A stretch of DNA of 64,000 nt from Microdochium bolleyi. Its lineage: Eukaryota; Ascomycota; Sordariomycetes; Xylariales; Microdochiaceae. The position numbers were made by a program, and so were the translations under genes. Of this stretch, positions 45,720 through 58,018 are shown piece after piece. The notes under the pieces are model-generated. The model saw nothing but the letters and a program-made list of their open reading frames with translations. It was not told where the DNA came from and did not search any database. Within the stretch, counting starts at the first letter, position 1, and the number at the start of each line of letters is the position of its first letter. Location of the stretch: the NCBI GenBank assembly GCA_001566295.1, contig KQ964245.1, positions 2,857,524 to 2,921,523 of the forward strand. The letters run 5' to 3'.

Positions 45720-47186
45720 TCACGACTTGCCATTGAGTGTGACCTCGGCACCGTCCCCGTTCGACTCTTCTGTCTTTATTGTCGCAGCATCGGCACCGTT
45801 GGTGGCCTTGCCATTCGCCAGGCTCTTGACGGATTCCGCGGCGTCCGCGCGGCTCTCCTTGAGCCTGTCGGACACCAGGCCGGCCAGGCCCCAGACGTCA
45901 AAGGCGATGGCGATGACGCGGTAGCCCTGCTCGAGCAGCATGGGGACCATGCCGGGCTTGTGAGCGGCGCTGTGGTTTTGCCGTTGGTGTTAGCCATGGA
46001 CCAGGGCAAATCTTTTTCAGATATTGAAGAGGGGGACATGGGCGGGGGAGGGCGAGCAAGGAACGACGATTACATACCCGAGCAGCGGGACGCCCGATTT
46101 GGCGCCGGCCTGGGCGAACTTGGTCATGGCGTCGATGAGCACCGGGTGCGGCGGGCCCTCCATCGTCACGGGGATGCCGGCGTCGGCCATGAAGTCGCCC
46201 GGGCCGAACATGATGGCGCCGACGTTCTCGACGGCCGCGATCTCGGCGGCGTTCTCGACGCCCTTTACCGACTCGATCTGCGGGATCAGCACGATGTGGT
46301 TGTTGGCCGTCGCCATGTTGAACGAGTCGTTGGGGTACAGCGACTGGTCATTGACGCCCGGCGTGAACGTCCAGGGCGAGAAGGAGCGCTGGCCGATGGG
46401 TGCTATAGTTCGAGAGCGAGCGAGGTTTCTTTGAGTCAGTGGACTGGCTTCTATCGTGGCTCTTCCTGATAATGGCAGATCCTCGAAGACCGCAAGGGAC
46501 TTGTGGTAACCCATAGGGCTACTACACTGGACAAGATGGGCCAAAAAAAAAAACTCACGGTAGTACATCTCCTTGACGAACTCGCGAACCTCCTCTGCGC
46601 TCTCGCAGTGTGGGATGACGAGGCCCGCGGCGCCGGCGTCGAGCGCCGTCGAGCGCGCGAGCTCATCGCCCTTGGGCACGCGCACAATGACCAGCGACTT
46701 GCCCTCCGAGTGGTGCTGGGCGGCCTGGATGGCACTATTTTGGGTCGCGATCTTGGTCAGCTGATGTCCCTCTGAACTCTCGCTGTCGACTGGGAACCGA
46801 GACTCGAAGGAGGCGTGGAGGGGAGAAACAGCTCACTCATATAGCTCGAGGCGGTTCCAGATGCCGTGCTCGACGTCGATCCAGATGAAATCCGGCTTGG
46901 CAGAGGCGAGCAGCTGTAGGCAGTGGCACGCCGGGTCAGTATGGACAGACTCTCATGGCAAGGCGCGCGTGGTGGTCTGGAGAGAGGCTCGTCCTGAGAG
47001 ACCGAGACGCACCTTTGTGACGAAGATGCTGGGGATGCCGTGGCCGACGCCGAAGAGTGTTTTGGAGGCATCTGCGTGGGCGTCTTTGATAGCCTGCCGC
47101 AGGTTTCCCGGGTGTGAGAGAAGCGTCGAGCGGTACGGCGCCCGCGTGTGGAAGTCGGGCTGCTGATGCCAGGGTTGGGAAGTCAT
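45720..47186 (-). CDS. HpcH/HpaI-family aldolase (2-keto acid aldolase, class II)
   Basis: Five exons, 47013-47186, 46837-46913, 46559-46734, 46078-46402 and 45720-45969; all phases agree; 333 residues. Active-site landmarks of the family are in order: His74 (WIDVEHGIW), Arg102 (LVIVRVPKG), Glu186 (VLIPQIESVKG) and Asp212 (MFGPGDFMADAG); Glu186 and Asp212 correspond to the divalent metal ligands. The enzyme should cleave 4-hydroxy-2-oxo acids to pyruvate plus an aldehyde; relatives act on 4-hydroxy-2-oxoheptanedioate or 2-keto-3-deoxy sugar acids, and the substrate is not decidable here. The last 45 residues are a Ser/Asn/Lys/Glu-rich extension (NGKATNGADAATIK...) beyond the barrel. Intron 3 begins GTGAG followed by eleven T. 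Confidence 0.88.
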
Positions 47187-48932
47187 TATGCCGGCTTCCT
47201 GTAGTGTATGCGGTGCTTTAGGTTGCCGTCGATGGTTGGTCTATACCGGAGAGAGGATGGGTATCGTCCGCGGGTCTGCGTCAGTGGCTAAGGAGAAGAT
47301 GGTCTAGTGAAGTGAATGTCCGATGCATCATCACAAGCAAGCAGACGGGCCCGAGGAAGCTTATATAGCCCAGTGAGATCAGTAAACCGCGGCCCTCTGA
47401 CAACCACATCAACGGCTAGGTGGCCGCGAAGTAAGCCCTACTGGGCTACCGGGCGGAATCGACGTGCCTTTGCCATGCAGATCCTCTGCTCGACATGGCA
47501 CTCCCGTCTCGAACGCATGTAGCGGTACATGGATCAGGCCGCCCAACTCCACACCAGGACGACCCTACCTCAGGTACGCTGTGCTTGGCCAAGGCGCCCG
47601 GCGGAGTTTCGGCCGGCCGGCGTTAGCGCTGACGGATCGACCCCGGGCGACCCGTGCGACTCGACGTCGCATCGCCCGCCGTGCGACGTAATTACGGCCT
47701 CTGTGGACCGGACTCTGGTACAGCCAGGCATCACTGCAGGTTCTGGCTCCATCTATTGCCATTGCGGTCAGCATTGGCTCGGAGCGGCCGGGGAACATTC
47801 CAGCTTCCCGGACCTTCTCGGGAGCCTTGTCTTGCTTGGTCACCTCGCATGTAATCCACTCCTAGGCGGTCAAGGAAATCTTCCGGGATCTGATCGTGAT
47901 GAGCTCCGCCTCTCAATTCGGCAGGCACAAATCATCGAGTCTCGGGGGGTCTGCGCTCGGGCTCCACTGTCAGCACAGGCGCGATCACCAACTCCAGGTA
48001 TCAGCAGGCGGCTGTGGCTGGCCCGGAGATTAGGTCGATGCCTATTCATTTCTCCGCTTCCCCAAGAGCAGTACCATCTGGCGGGGGATATTGCCGGAAA
48101 TAGCACGAGCTCACCCCGCGTGCTCCCCAGGCAGACGGCTTGTCATTCAAAGCGAACGAGGTAGCGGTGACAAGGGCAGACATGTCCTTAGAAGCCAGCA
48201 AGCACCCGTGGTACAGAATCACGAGTGGAAAGGTCATAATGGCAAAGTGGTCGGTAGATGACCTTCAGGTAGCAGTTCTGACTCCAACTCTGCTCGAGTG
48301 CCAGGGAAGGGTCCTGATTGTGGGCTTTCGTGGCTCACCTTGCTTAGCGCTCATCTCACCTAGCAGTATAGCCTTCGTGTCAGCCACGCTACACGATGAT
48401 CGCTGGCACCACGGCAAGTCGCATCTCGGCAACCGCGGGGCTAATAAAGCCCGCGCTGCTACCTCCTGCATGTCATGAAACACATCTCTTGACACACCCT
48501 CCACTGGCTGGCCCCTGTCGATCAGCAGTAACGTGGACGGCGAATCATCGAGACCAGTAGTGGAAGCTTGACGGAGTGGCTGTCTCACGTAATTGCAAGT
48601 ATCGCCCAGTGGCCACTTCTATCTCACCTCAGCAATGCCTTGTCCCCTAGTGTACTGATAGCCAACCACCGTCATGGCTTTGCGAGATGGCAAGTCGACT
48701 CTTGGTGGCCGTGGATGATTCTCCGTTTGGCCTTGCTCGAGGCATGTGACTTGCCTACCACGTGTCCTTCCGGGAGTCATAAAGCCAGATTGTAAATATA
48801 TTCTTGGGTCGTCAATAAGAAAAGACGCCGAAAGTAACTATGGACGCAACGCTCTTGTACAGATTAATTACGCGTCTCCTTCAAGTCGTCCGAGCTCGAC
48901 CATGTCTCACTGTTCGGGATATCGGTTATACT
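47187..48932. other. Intergenic, aldolase promoter plus possible decayed minus-strand sequence
   Basis: The first 250 bp are promoter of the aldolase. Between about 47560 and 48590 the minus strand contains protein-like pieces in different frames (SVADTKAILLGEMSAKQ, IPEDFLDRLGVDYMRGD, EVTKQDKAPEKVREAGMFPG) broken by stops. I recognise no family. It may be an old pseudogene or chance. Confidence 0.3.
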
Positions 48933-50065
48933 CTAGTCCGCATTGGGAAAGCCCATCCCGACTAACAGAGCCGGCTCCTCGATATTGTGGTGAGCGTAGC
49001 TGAGTATACCTATGGCCCCGGGTTCCATCATCTGCGTAAACGCAAAGTCCATGGGGAACTTGAGCCACCGCTTTACGAAGGCTCGCAGTATATGCCCGTG
49101 GGCGACCTGTTCGTAGCGATTCTGTCAGCACGACCTTGTTTGCCAAGAATCGAGATGTCCGAATAGCCCGCCTCGGCTATCCGTGGCAGCTGAGCCAGGG
49201 TCCACATGTAGTATACTCACGATCAGCACGTCAGGTGCAGCGCCCCCGTGGATCATGGGCTCTTGGATACTCTTGATCTCTGCGATGAGCCGATCCAGCC
49301 GCTCTTCGACCTCAGCAGGAGTCCTGACCGAACATCCACGTCAGCTCTCGATATCTCCAACAAATAGAGACGTGAGGCAGCAGGTATTCGTCATCTTGCT
49401 GACAGCCCGCATCGCCTCATCCACGCATATCCAATCACAAGGACAAGACTCACTCTCCGCCGTCACACCCTTCAACCCAGATATCCCACTTCGCTTTGCC
49501 CTCCGCCCTCCGGCGCTCGGCAATCTCACCCGGCCGTAGTCCTTCGTAAGCGCCGTAGTCCCACTCCCGGATGTCCTCCGTGACAGTGATCTTGTCCGCT
49601 GCGACGGCCTGCTCCGTGAGGAGGTCCAGCGTCCGCACCGCGCGCTGCCGCGGGCTGCAGAACACGCGCGCCAGACGCGTCGGGTCGATCAGCTTGCGCT
49701 CCCCGACGAGCAGGCGTGCCGTGGCCTGGACCTGCGCCTCGCCGCGTGTGGTGAGCGGGATGTCGGCGTTGCCGGTGCACTGGCCCGAGATGGTCCACTC
49801 TGTCTCGCCTGAGCAGCGCAGCGGATTCGGAAAGAGATGGGTCAGCGAATATGTCCGATGCTCGCTCTGGAGAAGGGCTGGAAATCTTGTATCTAGTCTG
49901 CTGGGATGCTGTGTGATGCTGCTCATCTCGTTGCTGTCGGTGGGCTGAGGGATATTTTGCAGATGGACTCGCAACCTGTCGAGGTGCAGAAGAGGAAGTG
50001 ATTCTGATGAACTCACCGTGACGGGCAATGAACACCCGCGGCGTCGTTGCATTAGCGTCGGACAT
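48933..50065 (-). CDS. Histidine phosphatase, sedoheptulose-1,7-bisphosphatase (Shb17)-like
   Basis: Four exons, 50017-50065, 49454-49808, 49221-49323 and 48933-49106; 226 residues. The first intron splits the RHG motif codon (Arg15-His16-Gly17-Glu18). The chain continues TEWTISGQCTGNADIPLTTR, then LARVFCSPRQRAVRTLDLLT, then EDIREWDYGAYEGL. The second catalytic His172 is in LIVAHGHILRAF. EDIREWDYGAYEGL and WDIWVEGCDGGE-type segments match yeast Shb17, which dephosphorylates sedoheptulose-1,7-bisphosphate in riboneogenesis, rather than glycolytic phosphoglycerate mutase. His16 forms the phosphohistidine intermediate. It is shorter than yeast Shb17 (271), mostly at the C-terminus. Other sugar phosphate substrates are possible. 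Confidence 0.88.
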
Positions 50066-50824
50066 TGTTCGAGATGTTGTTCAGCACTGTCGAGCTTGGT
50101 CGTAGTTCTCTTATGTGGTTGTGGTTGTGGTTGTTCTAAAGGGTTTTGACTGGTGCCCACATTTGCTGGTCTCCCAGCGACCTTACTCACGGTGCCAGCA
50201 CATTACAGGCATCTGCACGACGCCTCTAAGGGTCACCATCCACTTTCCAGTAACAGGCAGAGCCAACTCCAGAAACAAGTCGCTCAGTATTTTGGTAGCC
50301 AGTAAGTCTGGCATGCTCTCCGGCTTGCTTAAGGGAATACCGCCTCACGTCAGAGCCCTTTAGAGAATACACTTTTCGCCTTATCCACACGACCGAAACA
50401 GCACTTTTCCCGGGACCAGACCTTGTGTCGCCCCGCCGCGTAATAGCTATTGTACAACTTTTGTTCTGATTACCGAAATGGATTCGGTACAAGTACGGCC
50501 AGCGCATTATCGACACGAGGGTCGGCGTAATGCGCAGCCAGGGAAAGTAAAGAATCCAAAGACTGGAACAGTCTCGCAAATGTGAACACCAGTCGCAATG
50601 CCGCAGAAATGAGCACCAACCACTCTGACCGGATAATAACCGAGAAGAAAACCTAGAACCCTAGCAAAAACAAAACAACTCTAATGGTGTTGATATGTGG
50701 CGGATGGCGGATCCTCGAGGTGCCTGGGCAGTTGCAATCGTCACCGCCGACCACCAGGCGATCTCCTGCTTGACACCAACCACAGCGATCGTGCCGCTGC
50801 GTGGTGCAGCCTGAAATGATCGCA
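50066..50824. other. Intergenic, promoter of the histidine phosphatase
   Basis: Lies between the phosphatase start and the 3' end of the BTB-like gene, both minus strand. A GTGGTTGTGGTTGTGGTTG short repeat is at about 50116. No gene seen. Confidence 0.4.
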
Positions 50825-53315
50825 CTAGACCATCGACTGAGGCACTTCAACCATGCGTGGTAGGTTGGATGTAGTAGTACCGGCCGAAAATGCCGGAACC
50901 CAACTCCGAGCGACACCTACAGCTTCGCCGCTGTCGCTGAAGGTTGTGACTTCATTCCAGTTGAGTACGTCCCATGGCTCGATAATCGCGTAGCGTCGAT
51001 TCGCAGACAGACGCTGTTGAATTACACGTGCTTCCGAGAAAGTGCCATTCCGAATGGCTTCCAGGGCACGTATGCGCTTGTCTTCCCTAGCGGCGATGAC
51101 AGCAGGGATGGCACGAGCGCGGAGCTGAACACTCTTCCATGCCGCATTGCCACCATAGCAAAGGACCGCGCGGAGCTCGTCGAAAGGGAGGTTGAGTAAC
51201 ACCCTAGAGAGTGTTGAGGAGTACGGCGAAGTCTGAGAGGCTGCTCCCTGCGAGTCAGGGGTATCTGTCGAAGGCAAGTCTCCAAACTTGATGTTACCAA
51301 GACGAGACGGCTTGGACCTGTGCTGAGCATTTGAGCCACGAGCAATTGCCGGGTGGCTGATGTCATTGGGTGAGCTGGCATTGCTGCTTGTTGGCAGTGA
51401 CGGAATCCTTGCATAAGCGGTCGGATCAGCGACCCTTGGGTCGAGCTCGAAGTTCGGCGGAAACGCAGAAATCAGGAAGTTAATGATGGCCTCCATCAAT
51501 ATCCTAGTCTCCGGGCCATAGCCATATTCTGTTTCGACATGTGTGCGCGGTACTGTATCAGGATCCGCACTGTAGTCTGTGTGTCGCTGTCGCGTGTTTG
51601 CTAGGACAAAAGCCAGGGCAGTCTCGACTGTGTTCCAGTTGAGCAGCTCCGAGGCCATGTGCAAGCCCCGAAGCAGGACATCCTGCATCTTCAAAAGAAA
51701 CCCAGCTGCTGCATATCCGAGACAGAACTCGAACCGATCTCCGCTATCGCCAGCAAAGTCTACTTTGTTGTTCGCATTCTCAGCGAGTGGTGGTAAACTG
51801 AGAAGTGGGTGCAGATACAGCCGGTGCACAGCCATCCACCAAGAGTCAGACCGCAGGAATTTGTCGTCCGAGTGGACAACAATACTGCTGCCGACCGATG
51901 AAAGCCGCCTAGCGACCATCGCCTGCTGTTTGATTGTGGGGCTGCGGCAGAGAATGATCTTGTGGCCAGACAGCTTGACCGAAGGGCGCCGTCCGTCCAC
52001 GTACACAAGCTCGAGTGTACAGTCCGAGAGCTCAGCATTGTCGAACTGAGCGCGGAAATAATCCACGCTGTCCATCAGCTGATCCTCCGCGACTACAGAC
52101 CTTTCGTTGTACATGGTCGGGCCCATGAAAGGAGGGAACGGAGGGCCAGGATGATGTGCCCCAACAGGCGCGTTTGCGTTTGCGTGTGCTGGATGTGGTA
52201 CGCCTGGGGACGCCATGTACGAACCGCCGAGCTCAACATTATTGACAGTGTCGATAGAGGCGTGTGAGCCATGATAGCTGAGGGGTGTTGGTGAACCAAA
52301 GCGGGCTGCGTTAGGGCTGAAGTTGTCATGTTTTGACTGCGGCATCAGGCCTTGGCCCTGTCCATATCCCTGAAAAGGCGCAGGAGGCGGCCTGACATCG
52401 AGGCGGACAGCTAGTGGAACCCCATTGTGGATAGAGCTTGAGTGGCTGTGGTCCGGACCATGGTAGATGCCAGGCCTGCCTCCGCTCATTGGAGGATGCG
52501 GAGGGGGTGGAAAGCCGGCTGAAATCGGGGCCGGGGATGGGGTGTGTGAAACAGGAAATCCTGCAAAGACGATGTCTCCTCCGTTGCTAATTCGTGGATG
52601 ATGTAGACGCCGGAGATCGGCACTCTCGTGGTCGGCATGATGCCTGTGGAAGGGAGCATTTTGCTGCCCGCTGTGGTCCGAGCCATTTGTTGGTGGCAAG
52701 AACGGAGCTTCATGGTCTTTGTAAGAATCGCCTGGTTCGTAGCAGGCCAATTTAGTATGGTATACATGCTATACTCGCATCTGGATGTGCACAAAACGTA
52801 CCTTGGGCAGAGGAAGTTGCAGAGCCCAGCATGTCAGTCGGGATTGCAGACTTGCCGGGCGTTGGCTGACCGTTTCTTAATGCAGGTGGCATATTCGCAT
52901 GGCCCTCGGGCGCGTTTGGTGGTCCATTGGCTTGACCTTCAACCTGACGAACTGCTCCACTCTCTGATAACTTTCTAACTGGTGGCGAGCTTGATTCTGA
53001 CTGAGACAGCTTCGTCTCATTGATGCCATTGTTTGTGGGCCGTGCCGAGAGTGAAGCCGTGGACCTGGAGGACAGAGCTACTTCATCCTTTGCGAGCTCG
53101 GACTTGTCAGAATTCTGGCCGGTCAAGACAGCATCGAGCGAGATGGCGCCGCCGCGTGATGCTGCCTTGTTGTCGGTGTGGCCATTGGGGGGTTTGCTGG
53201 CCTTCTTTGGCATCATTGCGAGGGGGATAGCAGGAACGACGGAGCGTGAGCTGATTGAAGGCTTCTGGGCGTGGCCCATCGAGGCCCTCGCGATCGGAGC
53301 CTTGGCTGGCGCCAT
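50825..53315 (-). CDS. BTB/POZ-like protein with long disordered N-terminus
   Basis: Two exons, 52802-53315 and 50825-52731, joined by a 70-nt phase-1 intron; 806 residues from ATG 53315. Residues 1-400 are Ser/Pro/Gly/His-rich and disordered. A BTB-like core starts near 395: DYFRAQFDNAELSDCTLELV, then PSVKLSGHKIILCRSPTIKQ. Helical BACK-like sequence follows (GYAAAGFLLKMQDVLLRGLH, ASELLNWNTVETALAFVLAN). The C-terminal part has further helices (RVLLNLPFDELRAVLCYGG). BTB proteins act as Cullin-3 adaptors or transcription cofactors; this fungal group is uncharacterised as far as I know. The BTB assignment rests on the NAxLSDCTLxL and GHKIIL patterns and is not certain. Confidence 0.7.
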
Positions 53316-54898
53316 GTTTGGCAACCTGAGACCTTCAGCCTGTGGTGCTGATGATGGCGAAGGGAGGCGGGCAACTAGGGACAGCGGGTAGCCTCGTCAA
53401 GCATTGGTGCTGGTAGTTTGCGGCGTGAAACGCAGAACACCAAGTGTTGACGGCGGCGTTTGGCAGCAGCAGACTGTTTGCGAATGTCGCACAACGTTGT
53501 GGCAACGGCGATTGTACCCGGGCCGATGGGCTCGTGATTCGTGGGTCGAGGAGCGGATCTGTTCCGGACAGCGCATACACTGAAGGGTCGCGGAGTTTGC
53601 CGTAGTCAAGTCAGACTCTTCTCTCGGGATGAGAGCTAGGTGACCGAGGCTGTGTTCGCGAACTAGTGACAAGACCAGAGGGAGGCGTACCGCCGTCGGC
53701 ACGGGTAGGCTTTTGAAGCGAGTCGATGAGGCGTCGGTGACGAACGAGGACGGCGTCGCTATGTGAGCCAATGGGCACGGGGTCACGGCGCTGGGATGTT
53801 GTTGGACAGCAGGGACGGGGGCTAGCGAGCTCTCGCGATGGGCTCAGGGTGCGGAGAATTCGAGATCGTGGTTGCCGTTGTGGTGGAGGCAGTCGTCGCA
53901 GTCGTCACCGGAGTCGTCGGGAGGGTCTGAAGGTGCGTGCCGTGCAGCGAAGGCGGCTTGGGGAGGGTTGGGCTGATGCGGGCGAGGCGGGATGTGATGG
54001 GATGGACAGCTGGGGATGGCGACGGAGCGGGAAATGTGGGGTGAAGGTCGCGATTGAAATTTAGAGGTGGAAGGTCGGAGAGCCGCAAAGATTAAATCCT
54101 CCACAAGAGCAACATGCCTTCTAACGTTAGCCTAACCTCGCAAGCCTCAACAAGAAGCAACGAGCCCGGCAAGGCACAGCTAGGCAGAGCTGGCAGCGCA
54201 GTCCGGCAGCGAGAGGACGGGGACCTTGGGTGTCCTGGACCGCGCAGGGTGGGCATATCGCAACCTCGCCGTCACTTGCATCTCCGCAACGGGAGCTGAG
54301 CATCAGAAATTTCCGCCAGCCGCGACTGCAACTGGTGGTGGCGGCCTGAGGCCATTGCACCCAGCTGAGCTTGCAGCTCCGCAGACCAGGGCCTCCCTCA
54401 TCTGAGACCCGTTGAGCTCAAGTGCTCGAGTGGGGCCCAAGGACCACTGCCACCTGGCGGGCCGCAGCCGGTCGGCTTGCTCTTCGTCCTGGTGGTGGGG
54501 CAGCCACCACACGTCATGCTCTGTTTGTCCCTGACGGACTTCACGAGGCAGGAACAACTGCGGCTCCGATACCTCTGGACAGCCCTCAAGGCTTCCTGGG
54601 TCTCCTTCGATTGCCAGTAATAATATGTACACATACATTAAAGCGCAGGTAATAAAGCTAGTGTTGACTCGCGTCAATGCCGGTGTATATCTTCCTGAAA
54701 AATCCTGCCGTGGTCTTGTGTAAATCAATCGCTGAGCTTGGCTCGTGGGGTATCTTGGGGGCTCTTGCCCTGTTCTCCGCGCGTCTCTTCGTCAAGTGCC
54801 CAGCTTCCACTCCCGACCACTTCATGCGGCTTCGCACGCCTGTGCCAGCCAAGCCGGAATCATGGCATTTGTACCCTGCCGACATTGTCATCGGCAGC
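53316..54898. other. Intergenic, leader of the BTB-like gene
   Basis: About 1.6 kb upstream of the BTB-like gene; C/T-rich on the minus strand for several hundred bases. No independent gene supported; short frames at 54303-54891 have no domain. Confidence 0.4.
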
Positions 54899-56475
54899 TC
54901 AAGTCCTCAATGGCCACTGTGGCGCAGTGTCGTTCTCAATAACCACCTCGTTGCGCACCCAGATCACGCCGTCCCCACCACTGCGAGCACTGCTGGACGT
55001 CGGCGGCCTCACAGAATGGCCTCGGAGACTATCGCTCCGTGGTGGCAGGTGTGGCGACATCGTCAACGGAGACTGCGGATATCCCCTCATCATCGGAGAA
55101 AACTCGTGATCGCCGCTGCTTCTCGGAGACATTGAGAGTCTTGCTGGTGCCAAAGGAGTAGGTGGCCATGACGACTCAGAGAGGTGAGGTGGTGAGCTGA
55201 TCTTGTTCAGCTGTGTGTTTCCATGGATGGGTGCCATGTAGTTTGTTGCCAGGTTGGTCGTCGATAGCAGCACAGGACTGCTTATGCTGCCACTAATGAT
55301 TCTTTTGTGCCCAGCTCCCTTCTCCACAATCTCGAACGTCGGCAATGTGCTGGTAGCTCGGCTCTGATGGCGACCGTATCCACTTCCGAGGGTCAGGCCG
55401 CGTGTCTTGAGATACAGAGGCCGCAAAGTTGGCACACCAATACACACCATGGCCACGGCAATCTCTGCGGCGGCCCACGCAAAATATGGGACAAAGTTCA
55501 CTGCCAGGCTCCCGATGCTGTGGTTAGCTGGAGCTCGAACTCGGACGGCTGGCAGTTGCAGATCGAGAAAATTCACTTACATGTGTAGTTGAACACATTA
55601 AGGCGAGATAGGACAACTGTTCTCGTGATACCACAGGCCCCAGCACTATCAACTGTTAGCAGGGCATCCGCCGAGCAGCAAGCCCACGATCGGATATGGG
55701 CAAAACACTTACACAACGCCGACGCTCATGCCGCCTGCAAGCGTGATCTTCTCCCTTCTCGACATGCGCAAGGACCAGATGAACAGCCAGGGAAAAATCG
55801 CGAAGAAAAAGTCGCATATACTGGACCAGACTGTGCAAATCATTAGCCTTTGACCACTATGGATACTTTGAGCCAGGCCGATGTCTCACCTCCCAATCCC
55901 ACACTGGTTGGCTGGATGTCGATTTTCCAGACGCCTGGCGTCCGGAGCACGTCCCAGCTTGCCTTGATTGGTGTGGTCTGGTTCCAGAGCATGACTGTGA
56001 GGGCGATCGAAGTTGCAGTAGTGATGACGACTGCGGTCCAGAGGGCAATCTTGTGCCAGGTCACCTGGACGACACGAAGAAGGAACAGACCCATCGAGAG
56101 CTTTGCCATCGCGTTGCCAATGATTGCGAAGCTGTTGGCCACGTACGACCAAAAAATGGCCTGGGATGAATTGTCTTTGGACAGTTTCCAGAAGTCCTGC
56201 CCGAGGCCGTGGTGTACAGAGAGCTGGATTCCTATCGTGAAACAGAGCATGAAGACCTATTGCCGAAAACCAGAGAATCAGCCTGAGAACCGCGACACCA
56301 GAGGTCGCACACAGCAGAAGACGAGCAGGCTTACCCCGGTACAAGCGTACATGTAGTCTTCAGCGCCTACAAACTTGACGACCATGATCCGGGTGTAGAG
56401 CCTGAGGGCGACCAGTGCGAGAGAGAGGGCCGTCATGGCCCACATGGCGCAGGCAAGCTCATAGCCGATGTTCAT
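54899..56475 (-). CDS. Rhodopsin-like seven-helix integral membrane protein (fungal Pth11-related superfamily)
   Basis: Five exons, 56335-56475, 55890-56256, 55713-55830, 55577-55645 and 54899-55517; all phases agree; 437 residues. Seven hydrophobic segments can be placed: YELACAMWAMTALSLALVAL; VGAEDYMYACTGVFMLCFTI; IFWSYVANSFAIIGNAMAKL; KIALWTAVVITTATSIALTV; SSICDFFFAIFPWLFIWSLR; ITLAGGMSVGVVAGACGITR; and PYFAWAAAEIAVAMVCIGVP. Family landmarks are RLYTRIMVVKFVGAEDY after helix 1, the conserved W-x-x-x-D before helix 5 and C-I-G-V-P-T-L-R-P-L after helix 7. The 150-residue C-terminal tail is Ser/Pro-rich and probably cytosolic. The group includes Pth11-like receptors; no CFEM domain is present here. 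Donor 4 (GTGAAT, after TGTAA) was chosen because it is the only one keeping the frame. The ligand is unknown. Confidence 0.82.
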
Positions 56476-58018
56476 CGTGTCTGTGCGATCCGCCTATGAG
56501 CGAGCAGTCGCAACTCGAACTTTCTAGCAGCTCATGAAGACCGACGAGGGTCCAGCACCAGAATCCGGAAAGAACTCAACGACGAGCAGGCAGGAGAAGC
56601 AGTCGATGTGGTGTCGGAGAAAGGGGTCTGAAGAGAAAAGAAGAACAAGGCCGACCTCCCGAGCCAGACCCGGAGAACGAGCGGGGCCTGGGGATATCAA
56701 AGCGCGAAGATCCGATCTAGTGGGCTGGACTAGATGCCGGCATGGTCCTGGGGTGCAGGCCAGGCCGTCGGCCAAAGGAGCGGACATAGCAAACCATGTG
56801 CCACGCTCGACAGGGTCAAGGAGGGGTTCAAGGAAGCCTGGTCTCTGATGATGGCGATTTTCCGATGCTGGATGGGGGGCTGGGTCTCGATCACGCCGTG
56901 ATTGGGCAATGGCCGGGACGCTCACGCCGGGGCTGGTGACGAGGGACAAGAACAGGACGAGCAGTACAGCTCTCGTCGCCTGTGGATGGTCTGTGAGCAG
57001 GCGGCATCGAGCCGGGATGGCCAACCAATGGGGGGCGCACGAGGCCTCACGAACCAGCCCCAAGGCGCTCCTCTCGACTTTGGAATTACCGGATTGGTCG
57101 CCTTGGAGCCAATCACGGGCCGCAGGGCGCCAGGGCCCGCTCCGCCCCGCTTGGCCCTGGCTCACACACCAACGCCAACGCGCCGCCAGCCGCCCTCTGC
57201 GCTGCTCCGCGCGAGCTTCTGCGGTGGGCCTTGTCTTGCTCAGGTGCAGCTTGTCGATGCCGTCGCGCGGCATGCGCCGTGACTGGGCGGGCTGCCCGTG
57301 CCGTCAATTTCACCGCTTCACGGCCTCCCCTCCCATCGCCCCGGTCATGGCCACCAACCCAGCCGCCCATTCGCCGTCGAGGCGCCGCCTAGTGCTCGGT
57401 GACGTCTTCCAAAGTCCGTTGGAACCCTTTCGCGCGGCTTGGAACAGCTCGGCAGATGGTCTCCCTGCATGCCCAACACTTCCCTGCAGGTCACGAGGCG
57501 GCCATCACGTGCTCCTCGTTCACGACCAGGGCGGCATCAGCTGCAAGTCACGGTCGCATAACTCGCGGCCAACACAGCAAACACGACTGGGGATGCCCAT
57601 CCTTCGAAACGTTGAGTTGGTGCAGGGAACAAGATCCATGTACTGCCAAACGGTACGTGGTGGTCTGCGAGCTGATTTGATTCCATGCAGAACGGATGGC
57701 GGAAACATCGTCTATCGTACTCCGAAGAGCCGTGAATGGTCCTAGTGCATCCACACTCGGTACTGGTACCACATCAACCGATATCAACTTCGCAGCCAGC
57801 GCTAACACTGCACAAAGGGTCCGTCTCGGCGTCCTCTGAGTCAGACTACTCCTCACCTTGCTCCAACAACGGCACATAGTGGTTTCCCGACGACGATATA
57901 ACAACCGAGGTGTGGAGAGGATACCCATAGGAGCCTCCCCGCTATGCACTTCCACACTACCCTCCAACACGTGGACTCTTCAACATTAGCGCTCGGCATC
58001 TCTAAGCATGATCCACAT
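56476..58018. other. 1.5 kb intergenic stretch
   Basis: Promoter of the rhodopsin-like gene and 3' flank of the multicopper oxidase gene, both minus. Overlapping frames of about 250-280 codons on opposite strands at 56.5-57.7 kb are Arg/Pro/Gly/Ala-biased without domains. No gene supported. Confidence 0.4.

Noticed and set aside
45567..46469. 300-codon plus-strand frame
   Set aside because: Antisense shadow of the five-exon aldolase, whose active-site motifs are clear on the minus strand.
56524..57745. Overlapping frames of 249 (minus) and 278 (plus) codons
   Set aside because: Mutually overlapping, Arg/Pro/Gly/Ala-biased, no domain and no splice-supported extension.
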